A stretch of DNA of 64,000 nt from Rheum nobile (lineage: Eukaryota; Streptophyta; Magnoliopsida; Caryophyllales; Polygonaceae), in NCBI GenBank assembly GCA_027886185.1, contig WOAB01000527.1, forward strand, positions 1,674,001-1,738,000, read 5' to 3'. The notes below the pieces were generated by a model. The model did no database searches. It was given only the letters and a program-made list of their open reading frames with translations, and was not told where the DNA came from. A program made the translations under genes and the position numbers. Positions 32,766 to 43,858 of this stretch are shown one piece after another; position 1 is the stretch's first letter, and the number at the start of each line of letters is the position of its first letter.

Positions 32766-32981
32766 AGTCCCCGGGAGCGTAGTCCAGCGGTGAGGTTGGG
32801 GGGAGTAGATCCTGGGGTGCAAATCCCCCCGGGTTCGAAACGTGCCAGCCTCACTTTGAGGATGAAACTCTCGCGATTTAACCAAGGATCATGGCGTGAA
32901 GGACTAGCGGCCATGGCCCGGGATTAGTGGGTTCACTTCGGTGGCCCGACACCCGGCCTCGACAAAAAAAAAAATTTTAAA
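32766..32981 (+). mobile_element. tRNA-derived SINE with 15-bp TSD
   Basis: The 5' part looks like tRNA: GCGTAGTCCAGCGGTGAGG (A-box region) and GGGTTCGAAACGTGCC (B box). It ends GGCCTCGAC plus an A/T-rich tail. AAATAATGTGATGTA flanks it at 32751-32765 and 32982-32996. It inserted into the 3' flank of the LINE remnant. Well preserved. Confidence 0.88.
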
Positions 32982-32996
32982 AAATAATGTGATGTA

Positions 32997-33134
32997 CAGT
33001 AATTCCTAGCTGCATTTCGTACAGATCGATAGATTATTTTCTATGTGAAAAAAAGTTGGTAGGTGTCCCTTAATTTAACAATATTTTAACTGATGTTTTA
33101 AGATTAATTTTATCTCTGTTAGAGCAACTTTCAT
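32997..33134. other. AT-rich flank
   Basis: Nothing recognised. Confidence 0.4.
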
Positions 33135-33868
33135 GAGGTCTTTTAGGAAAGGTTGTATAAAGATTTTTTGGTGGAATTATTTGCTAAAAAATTTTAGGTG
33201 GAATGTTGCATTTTATTGGGTCTTTAAGCAAGGGTTCAATAGAGGGCTGGTAGACTGTAGTTAGTATATATTTATAATTTTAAAGTATCCTAATAATAAT
33301 AACATGACTTATTTGGACTTAATTATATCAAAGTTTGTCAAAATTCATACATAAAACTTTCAAAAATTCTTTAAAATGTAGTTTTCATATAAAGAAATTA
33401 TATTAGTATTTATTTTATTTTAAAACACTAAAATAATAATAAAATAATTTATTTTTACTTAATGATATCCAAAATACATAAAAAAATATATTAAAATCTA
33501 CCAAATATCCAAAATGAGTGTCTATAGATAGAAAAAAATGTAATTAGATTTATGGTAAGTTTTTATTTTATTAACATGTAAATATTTCACAAAATATTTA
33601 TTTTTTTTAAAAAAAAGGTCGAGCGCGCGCCACTCACAGCGTGATGCGTGGCGCTGTGATGCAGTTGTTGTGCCGCGTTTGGTGGGAGGCGTTAAATGAC
33701 GTCGTTTTTGCGATGTAGAAGGCAAAAAAAAATGCCAACCAAACACGCCCTTGTCTTTATTTTCTATGCGACCGTCTGGTGAAAAGCCCAATTCTTGGGA
33801 CTTTGGGAGGGTCTTTTACCCATGATTATTTTTAAAAAAAATCTATAGAACCTTTGCTAAAAGACCCC
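33135..33868. mobile_element. TIR element, 734 bp
   Basis: GAGGTCTTTTAGGAAAGGTT at the left mirrors GGGGTCTTTTAGCAAAGGTT read inward from the right, and both continue into AGATTTTTT. A GC-rich patch (GAGCGCGCGCC, GTGGCGCTGTGATGC, 33619-33700) lies inside. No confident TSD. Confidence 0.6.
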
Positions 33869-34245
33869 ATTAAAAATGCCATTACTTTTAAGTTTTTGAG
33901 TTTGTTTGCTTTGTAATTAAATTACGTCATTTTCTTACCATTTTCGTTTAAATCATCAAACCCAAGCCTGACATTGTGTTTTTTGCCATCAAATTAGGAG
34001 GATTCATCTCCTAAACATCCAACTTCATACTCGAATCATCCCAATTTGAATTCCTAAATAATAACTATTTTTCGAACCGAAATTCAAATCACGATGATTC
34101 ATGTATGGTTTTGGATGTTTTAAGAGTCAAATCTTGATAATATGATGACGAGAAATATGGTGATAGGGTTGGATTTCATCAATTTAAGCCGCATAAATAT
34201 AGTGATAGGATTGGATTTCATTGATTTGAATCAAAAGAATAAGAA
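33869..34245. other. Intergenic, no gene seen
   Basis: An internal near-repeat (GTGATAGGRTTGGATTTCAT) occurs near 34160 and 34202. Nothing else is recognised. Confidence 0.4.
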
Positions 34246-35285
34246 TCTATCTATTATATATATTAAAGTTCTCCCCTTTTGAGCTCTTAGAACGCTTCTG
34301 GGCCCACTATATCTACATGTCATTTTCTCATTCACTCCTTTTTTTAATTTTTTATTTCACTTTAAATAAAAACCGTTTATCAAATCAAAATTTATATATA
34401 AAAATATAGATTACAATTACTTCCAAAACCAACCAAACTTTAAAGTGACAAATAACATTGTAAATAAATTTAACCATCAATCTATATATCTATATATATC
34501 AATAAAATCTTCACTTGATAGATTTCACATTTTCAAGATTTAATTACAATTAGTTATGAACTTCAAATAATTGATGATGAATAAAAAAAATATATATGAA
34601 AATATCAATATACTATTTGAAATATAATTCAATTGGGTTTTATTTGATTCTCCGATTGAGTAAATTTAGTATATTAATGATTACGAATAAATATAAGTGC
34701 CCAACATATATATATATATATATAATAAAACAATGAGTAAATTAATATGATTTTATTTTCAATAATATCATCTCAATGTCTAAAACCTGAATTGAATATT
34801 ACAAAAGGTAATAAAAACAAAAGCTAACAAAAGTAATATTCTATCAACAAACTTAAGAAGTTTTAAAAAGAATATAGATCTAAACATATCATCATTAACA
34901 TATTGTTGGAAGATTGACAAATAACATCGTACTAACCTATTAAATTGAAGAAAAATAGTATATTTCGATTCATAACTTCAATCTCGGATACTATTTCACT
35001 TTAAATATACAAAAATAAAATGTTCTTGAGAATTGGTTAAGTAATATGTACAATCGTAATTTTTACATGTGAATTTTTTCCTATAATGTTTATATATATA
35101 AATTCAATCACTTTCTTTCTACGAGTATGCATATCAGTATATGTTTGGAAAAAATATATATAACTATATGTCAATATATTATTATTTTGTGTATATCTTA
35201 TCTTTTATAATCACATAGTTATTAATTTGTACGCATGTGACGTTTATTCGTATACTAAAATTTTCTTTCATAGGGTTTAAACTAG
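34246..35285 (+). mobile_element. Non-autonomous Helitron, hairpin-less 3' end
   Basis: Starts TCTATCTATTATATATATTA after an A and ends TAGGGTTTAAACTAG before a T. The body aligns with the Helitron in NQR intron 2. Relative to that copy it lacks the 607-bp block 1823-2437 and about 29 bp near the 3' end that include the terminal hairpin. Both copies keep TTCTTTCATA and GGTTTAAACTAG at the junction. Confidence 0.7.
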
Positions 35286-35289
35286 TAAA

Positions 35290-35517
35290 ACACTTAATTA
35301 CAAAGAAAGAAGAAATTGTATCCGAAGCCGAGTACCGTGCCATGTCTTCGACGTTGAATACAACAACTAGAAGTTTACATGGCAAGATTATAGAAGCAAT
35401 TAATGACCTACTAATTAGTTAGATGAAATAATTACACACGACTATATAAGTTCTGCGATCAAATCCACATACCACATGGCAAATGATTCAAAATCACATG
35501 TTGAACCTGATGATGCC
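35290..35517 (+). pseudogene. Copia RNase H remnant
   Basis: EEIVSEAEYRAMSSTLNT is the Copia RNase H signature. After a frameshift MANDSKSHVEP resembles the downstream A.H.A.. motif. The remnant is cut at 35517 by the GAACC target site of the LTR element. Confidence 0.55.
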
Positions 35518-36347
35518 CAAGTTTTTAAGTAAGTAAAGCGTAAAGTCTATAAAATACCTGGTTTTGGATGAACGCGATAAAGCAGAAAATGAAGCAAGGA
35601 CACAGAGAATTGGTAACGCGGTTCGGTTATCCTACGTCTGCGGGATCCCAAAAGGGGAGATCCACCCAATCCACTAAACAAGAACACATACAAAGTACGC
35701 GATGCGTTACAGATGACGAATATAAAGTTTTCCACTCTTACAAATACTTGGAAATCATCACAAATCGAGAAAGATGTCAAAACATGCTCATGGCACTGTT
35801 CTTCCACCCAATTTCCGACCCCCATTTCTAAAGGGGTCTTGGGCTATTTATAGGCAAGGGGTCTGGCTTGAAGTCGACTGGCATACAGAGATACGTGTCA
35901 TCTCGTGATTCATTTGGTGACAGACGTCGACAAGGAGATGTAGGGTCGTGATTGGACCAGCAAGGCAGGAGGACGCGTGTCGATCTTGGAAAGATGCATG
36001 GCTGGCATGTCTGGATTGGTCCGATGTAGTCGAGGCGGTTTTGATATTGCTTGACAGGTTCTACGCGTGCATGCACAATGAACGCGCTAGGAATGTTCCA
36101 TGGCCCCTTTGTTTCTTCCTGCAACAGATCCCTTGAGTCGCCGCGTTAGTTTATTCTTCGCGATAAGTTCTTTGAGGATGGACGCGTTCTTTCTTAATCC
36201 TTGTTTATGCTTCATGATAACTTCTTTCATTGGGTGACACGTTCTTTCTTGTTGACTCGCGATCTTCCTTTTTTGATGAAAGGTCATGAGTAGAATGAAG
36301 GTGGTCGTCCAGCGCGTTGAGTGTTATAAAAATAATGCGATCCATCA
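35518..36347 (-). repeat. Left LTR of copy 1 (3' LTR in element sense)
   Basis: 830 bp; on the + strand it starts TGATGATGCCCAAG and ends GCGATCCATCA. The TATA box is on the minus strand at 35845-35852. Very rich in ACGCG/CGCGT motifs. Confidence 0.85.
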
Positions 36348-37269
36348 CAGCCCCTTGCATTAATGGTGAACGCATGAGGCAATCAATGCAATGCAAGGAA
36401 AACGCGTTTGATGGCCGCGTTTATTCGCTTTACTTCCAGATGCTTTGAGATGGACGTTTTGTTTCCACAATGGTGGGCCTTTGTATAATGGGCCTTCATC
36501 GGGTCGGCCCAGTAGAGTCTTTATGTAAGAGCAGGAAGCGGAGGGAGCCCTCACTTTTCTTTTTCTTCTCTCTCACATGTTGAGACGATTGGGTTTCCTC
36601 CACCTTTGCTCCGCTCACAGACGCTTCTTCTTCGCCGATTTTCTTGGAATTGCTCAGGTAAATCAGCTCATTTACCTTCTAATTTTTGCATGTGTTTGTT
36701 TTTCGTTCGATTTTTTGGTGTTTTTGAGGATGAATGCACTCTCTTCTTCTTCTCTCTCTTCCGCCGCTTCATCTTCTTGTCTCTGACTCATCTGGGTAAC
36801 AATGGCGGGGGTGATAGCACCAAGGAGTGTTCCTCCGAGAAGGTGGAAATATGGAGATATGGGGGAGAAATTGCATAACCTGATTCGGCGGGTCCCCTTT
36901 GGTCACGGAGTGCGAGGATTCGTTGCCGCTTCTGACTGTGACTTTTCCTCTTCTTTGCTTCATCTTCTTTCCAATTTCGCCTCTAGCTCTTTCGATGGCC
37001 TCTTATGTTCCCGATTTTTTGTTGATCGCGTTGATTTTCCTAATAATGCTTCATTTTGCTTCACATTGGTTGTGTGCGTTCCTCCTTTTTTGAGTTAGGT
37101 CATCGAACTTTTCTTCTAACCTGGCTCTTCGCGTTCTTTTTTCCTAAGGACCATCGCCAGTCTTGCTTTGGTTGCGCGCGTTACTTCTTCTTCTTTGTGA
37201 CTAAACTCTTTTCTCATTTTCAGGGGGCTTGTTTTATCGCGCGCAATCACCCTTCCTCACCTTTTCATC
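36348..37269 (+). promoter_or_regulatory. Leader region of the antisense gene, with a probable 5' UTR intron
   Basis: Between the LTR and the ATG at 37270. GAATTGCTCAG|GTAAATCAG (near 36657) and TTTCTCATTTTCAG|GGGGCTT (near 37223) form a plausible 5' UTR intron with T-rich interior. Copy 2 has corresponding sequence. A promoter for the antisense transcript should lie upstream near 36480-36560, where only weak TATA-like text (TGTATAATGGG) is seen. Confidence 0.4.
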
Positions 37270-39492
37270 ATGTCAAGTGAAACAAATTCAGGGAGCGGTG
37301 ACACATATGGTAGAGCAGTGGGGAACGCGTACAGAGAGCATGAATCTGCCTCGAGTCCGTAGTCCGAAGCCACGTCTTCATCTTCGAGCGAATCATCGCG
37401 TCAGACAATAAGTAAAGTTGCTTCTAAGAGACGAACGTCGTAGGTTGACCAGGTAAGGGGAAAAGGTGTGGTTTCCCAAAGCGGTCCCCAAGACGAAAGA
37501 TCGCGGAGTGTGGAGAGCTTTGCGAGTCATCAATTGAAAGCTGATCCACCCCCGATTCCCGCGGTGATCCCAACTGAGGTTCCCATGATGAAGAATCATC
37601 CAGGACAGGACATGCGAAGTCTTGGATCGACCACCACTGTCTCACTATCAACTCTAGAAGACTTGGCGAGATCAATTCCGTGGCCGGCCGGGATAGAACT
37701 TTGTCTTCCTGAGAGAGAGGGGACCTCTTTAGCGCGATATGAAAATTGCTTGGTCATCTTTGTGGCTAGCATCGAAGCTGGATTCCGTCTTCCTCTGCCT
37801 GACTTTTATCGTGATTCTTGAGACTTATCAATCTCAATCCTACCCAGTTGTACCCCAACGCGTGGAGATATCTTAGTGGATATACGATGCGATGTTATAA
37901 CGCTGGCCTTTCTCCCGATGCCCAACACATGCTTAAGCTCTTCACTCTCAAGTACGACAGGTGTTTCTGCAATCTCAGCCTACCTACCCTAAACGTGATC
38001 AGCAAGCCTTCCAACGTGGGCAAATGGAAGGACATGTGGCTCTTAGCGCGGTGTTCCTCCCACGCGGTCTTCAACTGCCAGTTGTATCCTGGTCCTTTCA
38101 TGTGTCCGGACAAGCCAGGTCAAAAAGAGATTGACGCGTGCAAAAATCAGTTTCGTAATGAGGGAAATGCCCCTGACTATAAGCGCGTGATTACTCAAAA
38201 GAACTTGGAGAAAGCAGGGCTCAGTTTGCCGTGTCCTGTTGGTCGTGATGAGTCGAGTGGTAATTTGTTCTTTTGCTACTCTTTATTTCCACGCGTTGTT
38301 TTGACTAACCTCTGCATTTTCAGGAATGAAGTCCGACTTTTTGCTGAAGAGGGCCAAGAAAATCGCGAGTGGATCAAAGCCGTCTGCTAAAGCAGTTGAT
38401 GATCAGATCACCTCTGAGCAGGCCCCGGCTCTAACTACTGACGCGATGGTCGCGGCTCCAACCCTTGACGCGATGACCGCATGTGAGACAACAGCTTCGC
38501 TGCTACCACCAAGTAGTACAATCGAAGTAGAGATGCGAGGAGATAAGCGCGATGACTCTCCTCAAGCTGGCCGCGGGAAAAAGAGATCAAGGTCTGAGAG
38601 CAACGTTGACCCTGCTGCGATTACTTTTACGGGGAGGGCCGTCTTTGCCGCGCATGTGCCTTCTGTAGCCGATATGCGTAAGCTGGCCGTTCCAAGTGGT
38701 GTATGTGTGAAAGAGAAAGATTGGCTGACTTCCTTGTCTCCTCAAGTCCTTCAGTTGGAGGGCATGAAATACATGGAAATGGTACGCGTTTCAATGCTGG
38801 CTCCTGCTCTTTGTCATATCAATTTTACTTATCTAATCCCATTCCTTTTGAATTTGCAGGCTCGTCTCAGCATGCTGGCGGCCACGTCGTATTCCAACCT
38901 CCTAGATGCCAAATGCAAAGGCATCCGTGAAGAGAATGAAGCTTGTACAAAAGTGGTCGCGTTGACCAGACAAGTTGAGCAATCTGCCGCGGAACTTGAC
39001 AAGGCGAATGCTAACGCGACAAAGCTTGATGGGGAGAAAGCAAAGCTTAAGGGGGAGAAAGCGAAGCTTGAGGAAGAGAACGCGCTGATGAAGACGAACG
39101 TTGAGAATCTCCAGCGCGCCATGTCTGAGAAAGATGACGAGGTGACTGAGCTAAGACAGCAGCGCGATGCTTCCAACCTTGAAGCTGAGAATTGGCGTGC
39201 CGGGGCGGAGCACGCTATTTCTGATTATATCAAGTCGGATGACTACCAAATGAAGCTGGCCGACGAGGTGGGACCCCATTGGGAGCAGTGCATAAGGATT
39301 GGAGTCAGGCAAGCGGTGGCGAGGTTCAGCGAGATTGATCCCAAAACTGCTTACTTTACTCCAGATTACACGGATCTTTTTGGTGAGCCTCTGATCGAAG
39401 ACCCCGTGGAAGGAGATAACCAAGCCATGGATGTGGATGCGAATGTCGCGACAACCAGTGCGACCTTGCCCGAGGATCGCGATGCTCCTTGA
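37270..39492 (+). pseudogene. Antisense spliced gene of the LTR element (PF04195-like, coiled-coil), copy 1
   Basis: Exons 37270-38259, 38324-38781 and 38860-39492 have GT-AG borders conserved with copy 2. The N-terminal part is low complexity. The middle (LARYENCLVIFVASIEAGFR, LPLPDFYRD, LNPTQLYPNAWRYLSGYTMR) matches the plant 'putative gypsy type transposon' domain (PF04195-like). Exon 2 starts MKSDFLLKRAKKIASGSK. Exon 3 is a long coiled coil (TKLDGEKAKLKGEKAKLEEE) with an acidic tail. Breaks: two stops in exon 1 (TAG near 37360 and 37440) and a one-base deletion near 37816, where copy 2 keeps the frame. The function of this family is not established; it may be a structural or transposition accessory protein. 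Confidence 0.75.
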
Positions 39493-39655
39493 TTTCCCCT
39501 AGGCGACTTGTAGGCTTTCTTTAATTTCTCTACCTGTATGTCATTGTATGAGACAATTAGTAAGAGATCAGATGAATGAAGAACAACTTTTTGAACTTGA
39601 TCATCTATCTAGGTAGCGGCAATCTGAGTGACATAATAAATTCTCTCGATGAGAA

Positions 39656-39950
39656 GAACACGGTGGCAACCCCAAGCACGATGGGGGGATCTCACCCATT
39701 TTGGAGAACACGGTGGCAGCCCCAAGTTCAATGGGGGATCTCACCCATTTTGTAGAACGTGGTGGCAGTCCCAAGTTCAATGGGGGATCTCACCCGTTTT
39801 GTAGAACGTGGTGGCAGCCCCAAGTTCGATGGGGGATCTCACCCGTTTTGTAGAACGCGGTGGCAGTCCCAAGTTCGATGGGGGATCTCACCCATTTTGT
39901 AGAACGCGGTGGCAGCCCCAAGTTCAATGGGGGATCTCACCCGTTTTGAA
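39656..39950. repeat. 49-bp minisatellite x 6 inside the LTR element
   Basis: Units begin GAACRYGGTGGCAG at 39656, 39706, 39755, 39804, 39853 and 39902. Each contains CCCAAGTTCRATGGGGGATC and TCACCCRTTTTGTA. They lie between the antisense gene's stop and the PBS, that is, in the 5' untranslated part of the retroelement RNA. Copy 2 has lost this region. Confidence 0.9.
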
Positions 39951-40012
39951 GCCCGATTCATACCTTTTTCCGCCGCGTTCACAGGGGACCAAGCTGCCCT
40001 AGTGTGAGGAAG

Positions 40013-40030
40013 TCCCCACGGTCGGCGCCA
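40013..40030 (-). other. Primer-binding site of copy 1
   Basis: Minus-strand TGGCGCCGACCGTGGGGA lies one base after the LTR end. It resembles the TGGCGCCGTCTGTGGGRA site frequent in Tat-type plant elements, and it sets the element's sense strand as minus. Confidence 0.7.
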
Positions 40031-40031
40031 G

Positions 40032-40879
40032 TGATGATGCTCAAGTTTTTAAGTAAGCAAAGCGTAAAGCCTATAAAATACATGGTCCTGGATGAACGCG
40101 ATAAAACAGAAAATGAAGCAAGGACACAGAGAATTGGTAACGCAGTTCGGTTACCCTACGTCCGCGGGATCCCGAAAGGGGAGATCCACCCAATCCACTA
40201 AGCAAGAACACAAACAAAGTACGCGATGCATTACAAATGATGAATATAAATCTTTCCACTCTTACAAATACTTGGAAATCATCACAGATCGAGAAAGATG
40301 TCAAAACGTGCTCACGGCACTGTTCTTCCACCCAATTCCCGACCCCCATTTCTGAAGGGGTCTTGGGCTATTTATAGGCAAGAGGTTCTGCTTGAAGTCG
40401 GCTGGCACACAGAGATACGTGTCATCTCGTGATTCATTTGGTGACAGACATCGACAAGGAAATGTAGGGTTGTGATTGGACCAGCAAGGCAGGAGGACGC
40501 GTGTCGATCTTGGAAAGATGCATGGCTGGGCGGCTGGCATGTCTAGATTGGTCCGATGTAGTCGAGACGGTTTTGATATTGCTTGACAGGTTCTACGCGT
40601 CCGTGCACAATGAACGCGCTAGGAATGTTCCATGGCCCCTTTGTTTCTTCCTGCAACAGATCTCTTGAGTCGCCGTGTTAGTTTATTCTTCGCGGTAAGT
40701 TCTTTGAGGATGGACGCGTTCTTTCTTACTCCTTGTTTATTCTTCATGATAATTTCTTTCATTGGGTGACGCGTTCTTGCTTGTTGACTCGCGATCTTCC
40801 TTTTTTGATGAAAGGACATAAATAGCATGAAGGTGGTCGTCGAACACGTTGAGTGTTATAAAAATATTGTGATCCATCA
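40032..40879 (-). repeat. Right LTR of copy 1 (5' LTR in element sense)
   Basis: 848 bp; + strand TGATGATGCTCAAG to GTGATCCATCA. Minus-strand TATA box at 40368-40376. Confidence 0.85.
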
Positions 40880-40884
40880 GAACC

Positions 40885-41380
40885 CTTCCAAAACAATTTG
40901 TCAAGTCACATATTATAAACTTTTCTTCATAAAATTTTCTTAATTTTTTGCAGCGACAATTTCTCTCGGTGTTCGTCATGTGATGTTAATCCGAAAACGA
41001 AGCATTTTATTGATTTGCCAAATATATAGGAGAATAAAAATAAATAAAAAAGGACATTTACCAATTAATAAAATATATTTTCTATTGCCCAATTGAACGT
41101 ATCAAAATTGAATATGAAGTGAGATTGTCAAGTAGTGGTATAATATACAAATGGCAAGAGCTGGTTTGCACGTGGATATATACAGTCAATTTAACAAGTT
41201 GTCGTTTGGTTACTACTTAAGATAAATGATAGAGAATAATCTATCTTCCGAAAGGCGTTACTAATTAGATTATGAGTTAAGTTATCCGGTTAAAGTTATT
41301 GAATAATAATTGTATTTTGATTCTCATGAGAGGATTGAGATTTAGGTAGACAGAATCCATATTATAGTAATCAAAAGTAG
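40885..41380. other. AT-rich sequence between LTR element and tandem duplication
   Basis: No gene or transposon end recognised. Confidence 0.5.
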
Positions 41381-42681
41381 GTATAAAATAAACAAAAGAA
41401 ATCGTTAAACAGTTGTTTAGTACTAATAATTTTAACCATGAACAATTTGCTTATTCCTTGTATTCCTAGCCAAATGGACCCCTATTTCCACGATGTAACA
41501 ATCCAAAAAACCATGTCAAACCAAAAATATCCTCCGCATTTTTTTTTTATATTGGAATCATTTGAAAAGGACAAAATAATTCTATGTATAAATATCCTCC
41601 GCATTTTTTTATATAATGATTGCACCATGCATTAAACTTAAAAATTAATCTATTATATAATTACTAAAGTCGAATACCTACTATGTCACATGGCACTTAT
41701 ACATTAATTTCGTCATATGGCGCTTTTATAATTATTTCTCCACATGTCATTTTTTATAATTTTACATTTTTTAAATATCAAAATACATAACATATATTTG
41801 ATAATTTCCTATTATAACACATAAATCAATCACAAATCACATATTTTCTAAGTAAGATAGAAACAAATCACATGTTTTCTAATTTATACTAAATATCGTA
41901 TCTTAATTAGGAAATTCTGGATACGTGTATATCAAGATCAAAGAAATTTGAAGTCATAGTATTTCTAATCAAATTTAATCGGTCATCTATTTTATGTATT
42001 TATGAGTGGTTTTAGAGGTATATAAGTGTAGCATACATAGGCATAAACGATCAAGCATCTTATTTTGAGCATATTGTACACAAGATTTAAATATATGTAA
42101 AATATTATCATTCATGTTATATCTTCTAGATATACATAAGATTGATTTTGCCCCATTTACTGCTTTCATCAATTTTGACACAAAATACACATATATATTC
42201 AACATTGATAAAAGAAAGCGAAATGGATAAGTTGATTCCATTGATGATAAAAATATATACAAATATTTTAAGGAAAATGAATTGATTGCATTGATAAATT
42301 TATTAAAAAATGCAGTTCTAATTATAGAAAGTACAATTTCAAAAATATTATAAGAAGATGATTTGTTTTTATATGTTCTTTACAGATTATATATAATCTA
42401 CTATATAACTACTAAATGCAAAGCCCTACTGAGCCACATGGCACTCCAAGAATGCACCATTTCTTTTTTGCCATGTGGCACTATATTAGCAATTTGGACA
42501 CGTGTCAATCAATCTGTAATTTTCGAATCAGTGATTTTTTTCCTTAAATCGAAGATATGCCAGTATATTTGCATAATTGATAACATGAATATTTATCAGA
42601 TACAGTTTCCCTAAACGTGAATATTTATTTATACTAATTTCATATGATAAAAGATTTGGATAGCCACAAATTAAAACTACA

Positions 42682-42762
42682 GATTTATGTCTATCCCTAA
42701 TATGTAGTTTACATTGGTATATTTGATTGTAAATCGATTAGAAAATACATTAATAAATGTCT
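42682..42762. repeat. 81-bp direct repeat, left copy
   Basis: GATTTATGTCTATCCCTAAT to ATTAATAAATGTCT here is repeated almost exactly at 43778-43858. The pair brackets the captured exon segment. Confidence 0.85.
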
Positions 42763-42960
42763 CTGTTGCTTGGTGATGAAAAGGACTCAATCTCCACTGG
42801 ATTCTGAACCTTCTAATACACATACTGACTTAACTGGACTCAATTTAAACAAATGATCAAGAAAATTAAAGAATCGTTAAGGCTTCAGTCTTTTTCCTTA
42901 TAAATCAACTTAATCAATGAAGATCACAAATCAAAGGCTCTAACAGTGCGAAGCACTAAC

Positions 42961-43176
42961 CTGCGCCGACGGAAGAGTAATGCACAAAGACTCGGCAGTG
43001 ACTGCAGCTTCGTCCCGGTAAAAGCGAAGCTCCACGGTTCCAGAATCATCGGTAAACCGCACAACGGTTACCGGTGATGGCTCCGGCGTCTCCGAATCAT
43101 TCTCCGACGAGAGCGGAGAAGCGTAGGCGACAGTGAACGTTAACCGCTTGCTTTTCTGCCCCACCTGAGACTCCAT
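42961..43176 (-). pseudogene. Captured first exon of an unidentified host gene
   Basis: A 72-codon minus-strand exon starts at an ATG (MESQVGQKSKRLTFTVAYAS), continues through VTVVRFTDDSGTVELRFYRD and ends ITLPSAQ in phase 0 at a proper donor, CAG|GTTAGT. Upstream is leader-like text with AAACCCTAAACC (near 43230); downstream is intron-like sequence. GC content is well above the surrounding Helitron. No further exon follows within the element, so this is a gene fragment. The parent gene is not recognised. Confidence 0.65.
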
Positions 43177-43777
43177 TTGCACACACAAACAGCAGGCAAT
43201 AGTGTGAGAAAGAATAAAGCGAGGTTTAGGGTTTTCTGATGGGGTGTTGCGAGGGGAAAACACTCCGAGCAAGTTTTCCAAAATGTACCACAAACTTTAG
43301 TATTTGTTAGATAATGGCACAAACTTTAAAGTTGTTGCAAATACGTTCAAAAACTTTTGGTCAGATTCCATGATCTTATGGCACCGATCTAAAGTTGTTC
43401 ATTAAGTTATACTCCATTAATTATGAACTTAATACAACTTGATGTATTAAATCGAGAGATCTAAACACATTCCTAATTGTTAAAATAAGTTAATTTAAGT
43501 TTTATTATATAGACAACTCCGTTACATTACGCATAAATAGTTAAATGAAAAATCATGTCATGAAAATCTAAAGAAAAATTATGTTATTGATGATTTTTGT
43601 GTTATAAAGTACAACCGAGTTAAAACTTTGTGATTTTTTAACAAAATACTTGGAAAAACTATCAAAAATAATCTCAACTTTTACTAATAGATAAAAAAAT
43701 AATTCAACTTTCAAGTCAACCAAAAATAATCTCAACTTTGAATTTATGAACCAAAAATAGTGCAAATATTTATCAGT

Positions 43778-43858
43778 GATTTATATCTATCCCTAATATG
43801 TAGTTTACATTGGTATATTTGATTGTAAATCGATTAGAAAAAACATTAATAAATGTCT
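43778..43858. repeat. 81-bp direct repeat, right copy
   Basis: Near-identical to 42682-42762; see that entry. Confidence 0.85.

Larger units (their letters stand above)
35518..40879 (-). mobile_element. Non-autonomous Tat-type LTR retrotransposon, copy 1 (5.36 kb)
   Basis: Both LTRs are complete (35518-36347 and 40032-40879) with TG..CA ends and TSD GAACC at 35513-35517 and 40880-40884. The retroelement strand is minus: LTR TATA boxes read CTATAAATAG on the minus strand, the PBS follows the right LTR, and a purine-rich tract (minus AAGGGGCTG) precedes the left LTR. There is no protease, reverse transcriptase, RNase H or integrase. The only gene (37270-39492) lies on the + strand, antisense to the element genome. 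It must depend on enzymes from a relative. LTR differences are mostly transitions. Confidence 0.85.

Noticed and set aside
32766..32840. tRNA gene
   Set aside because: A- and B-box sequences are present, but the acceptor stem does not close and a tail with poly(A) and TSD shows a SINE.
39656..39950. CRISPR-like array
   Set aside because: Contiguous tandem units without unique spacers, in a plant retroelement.
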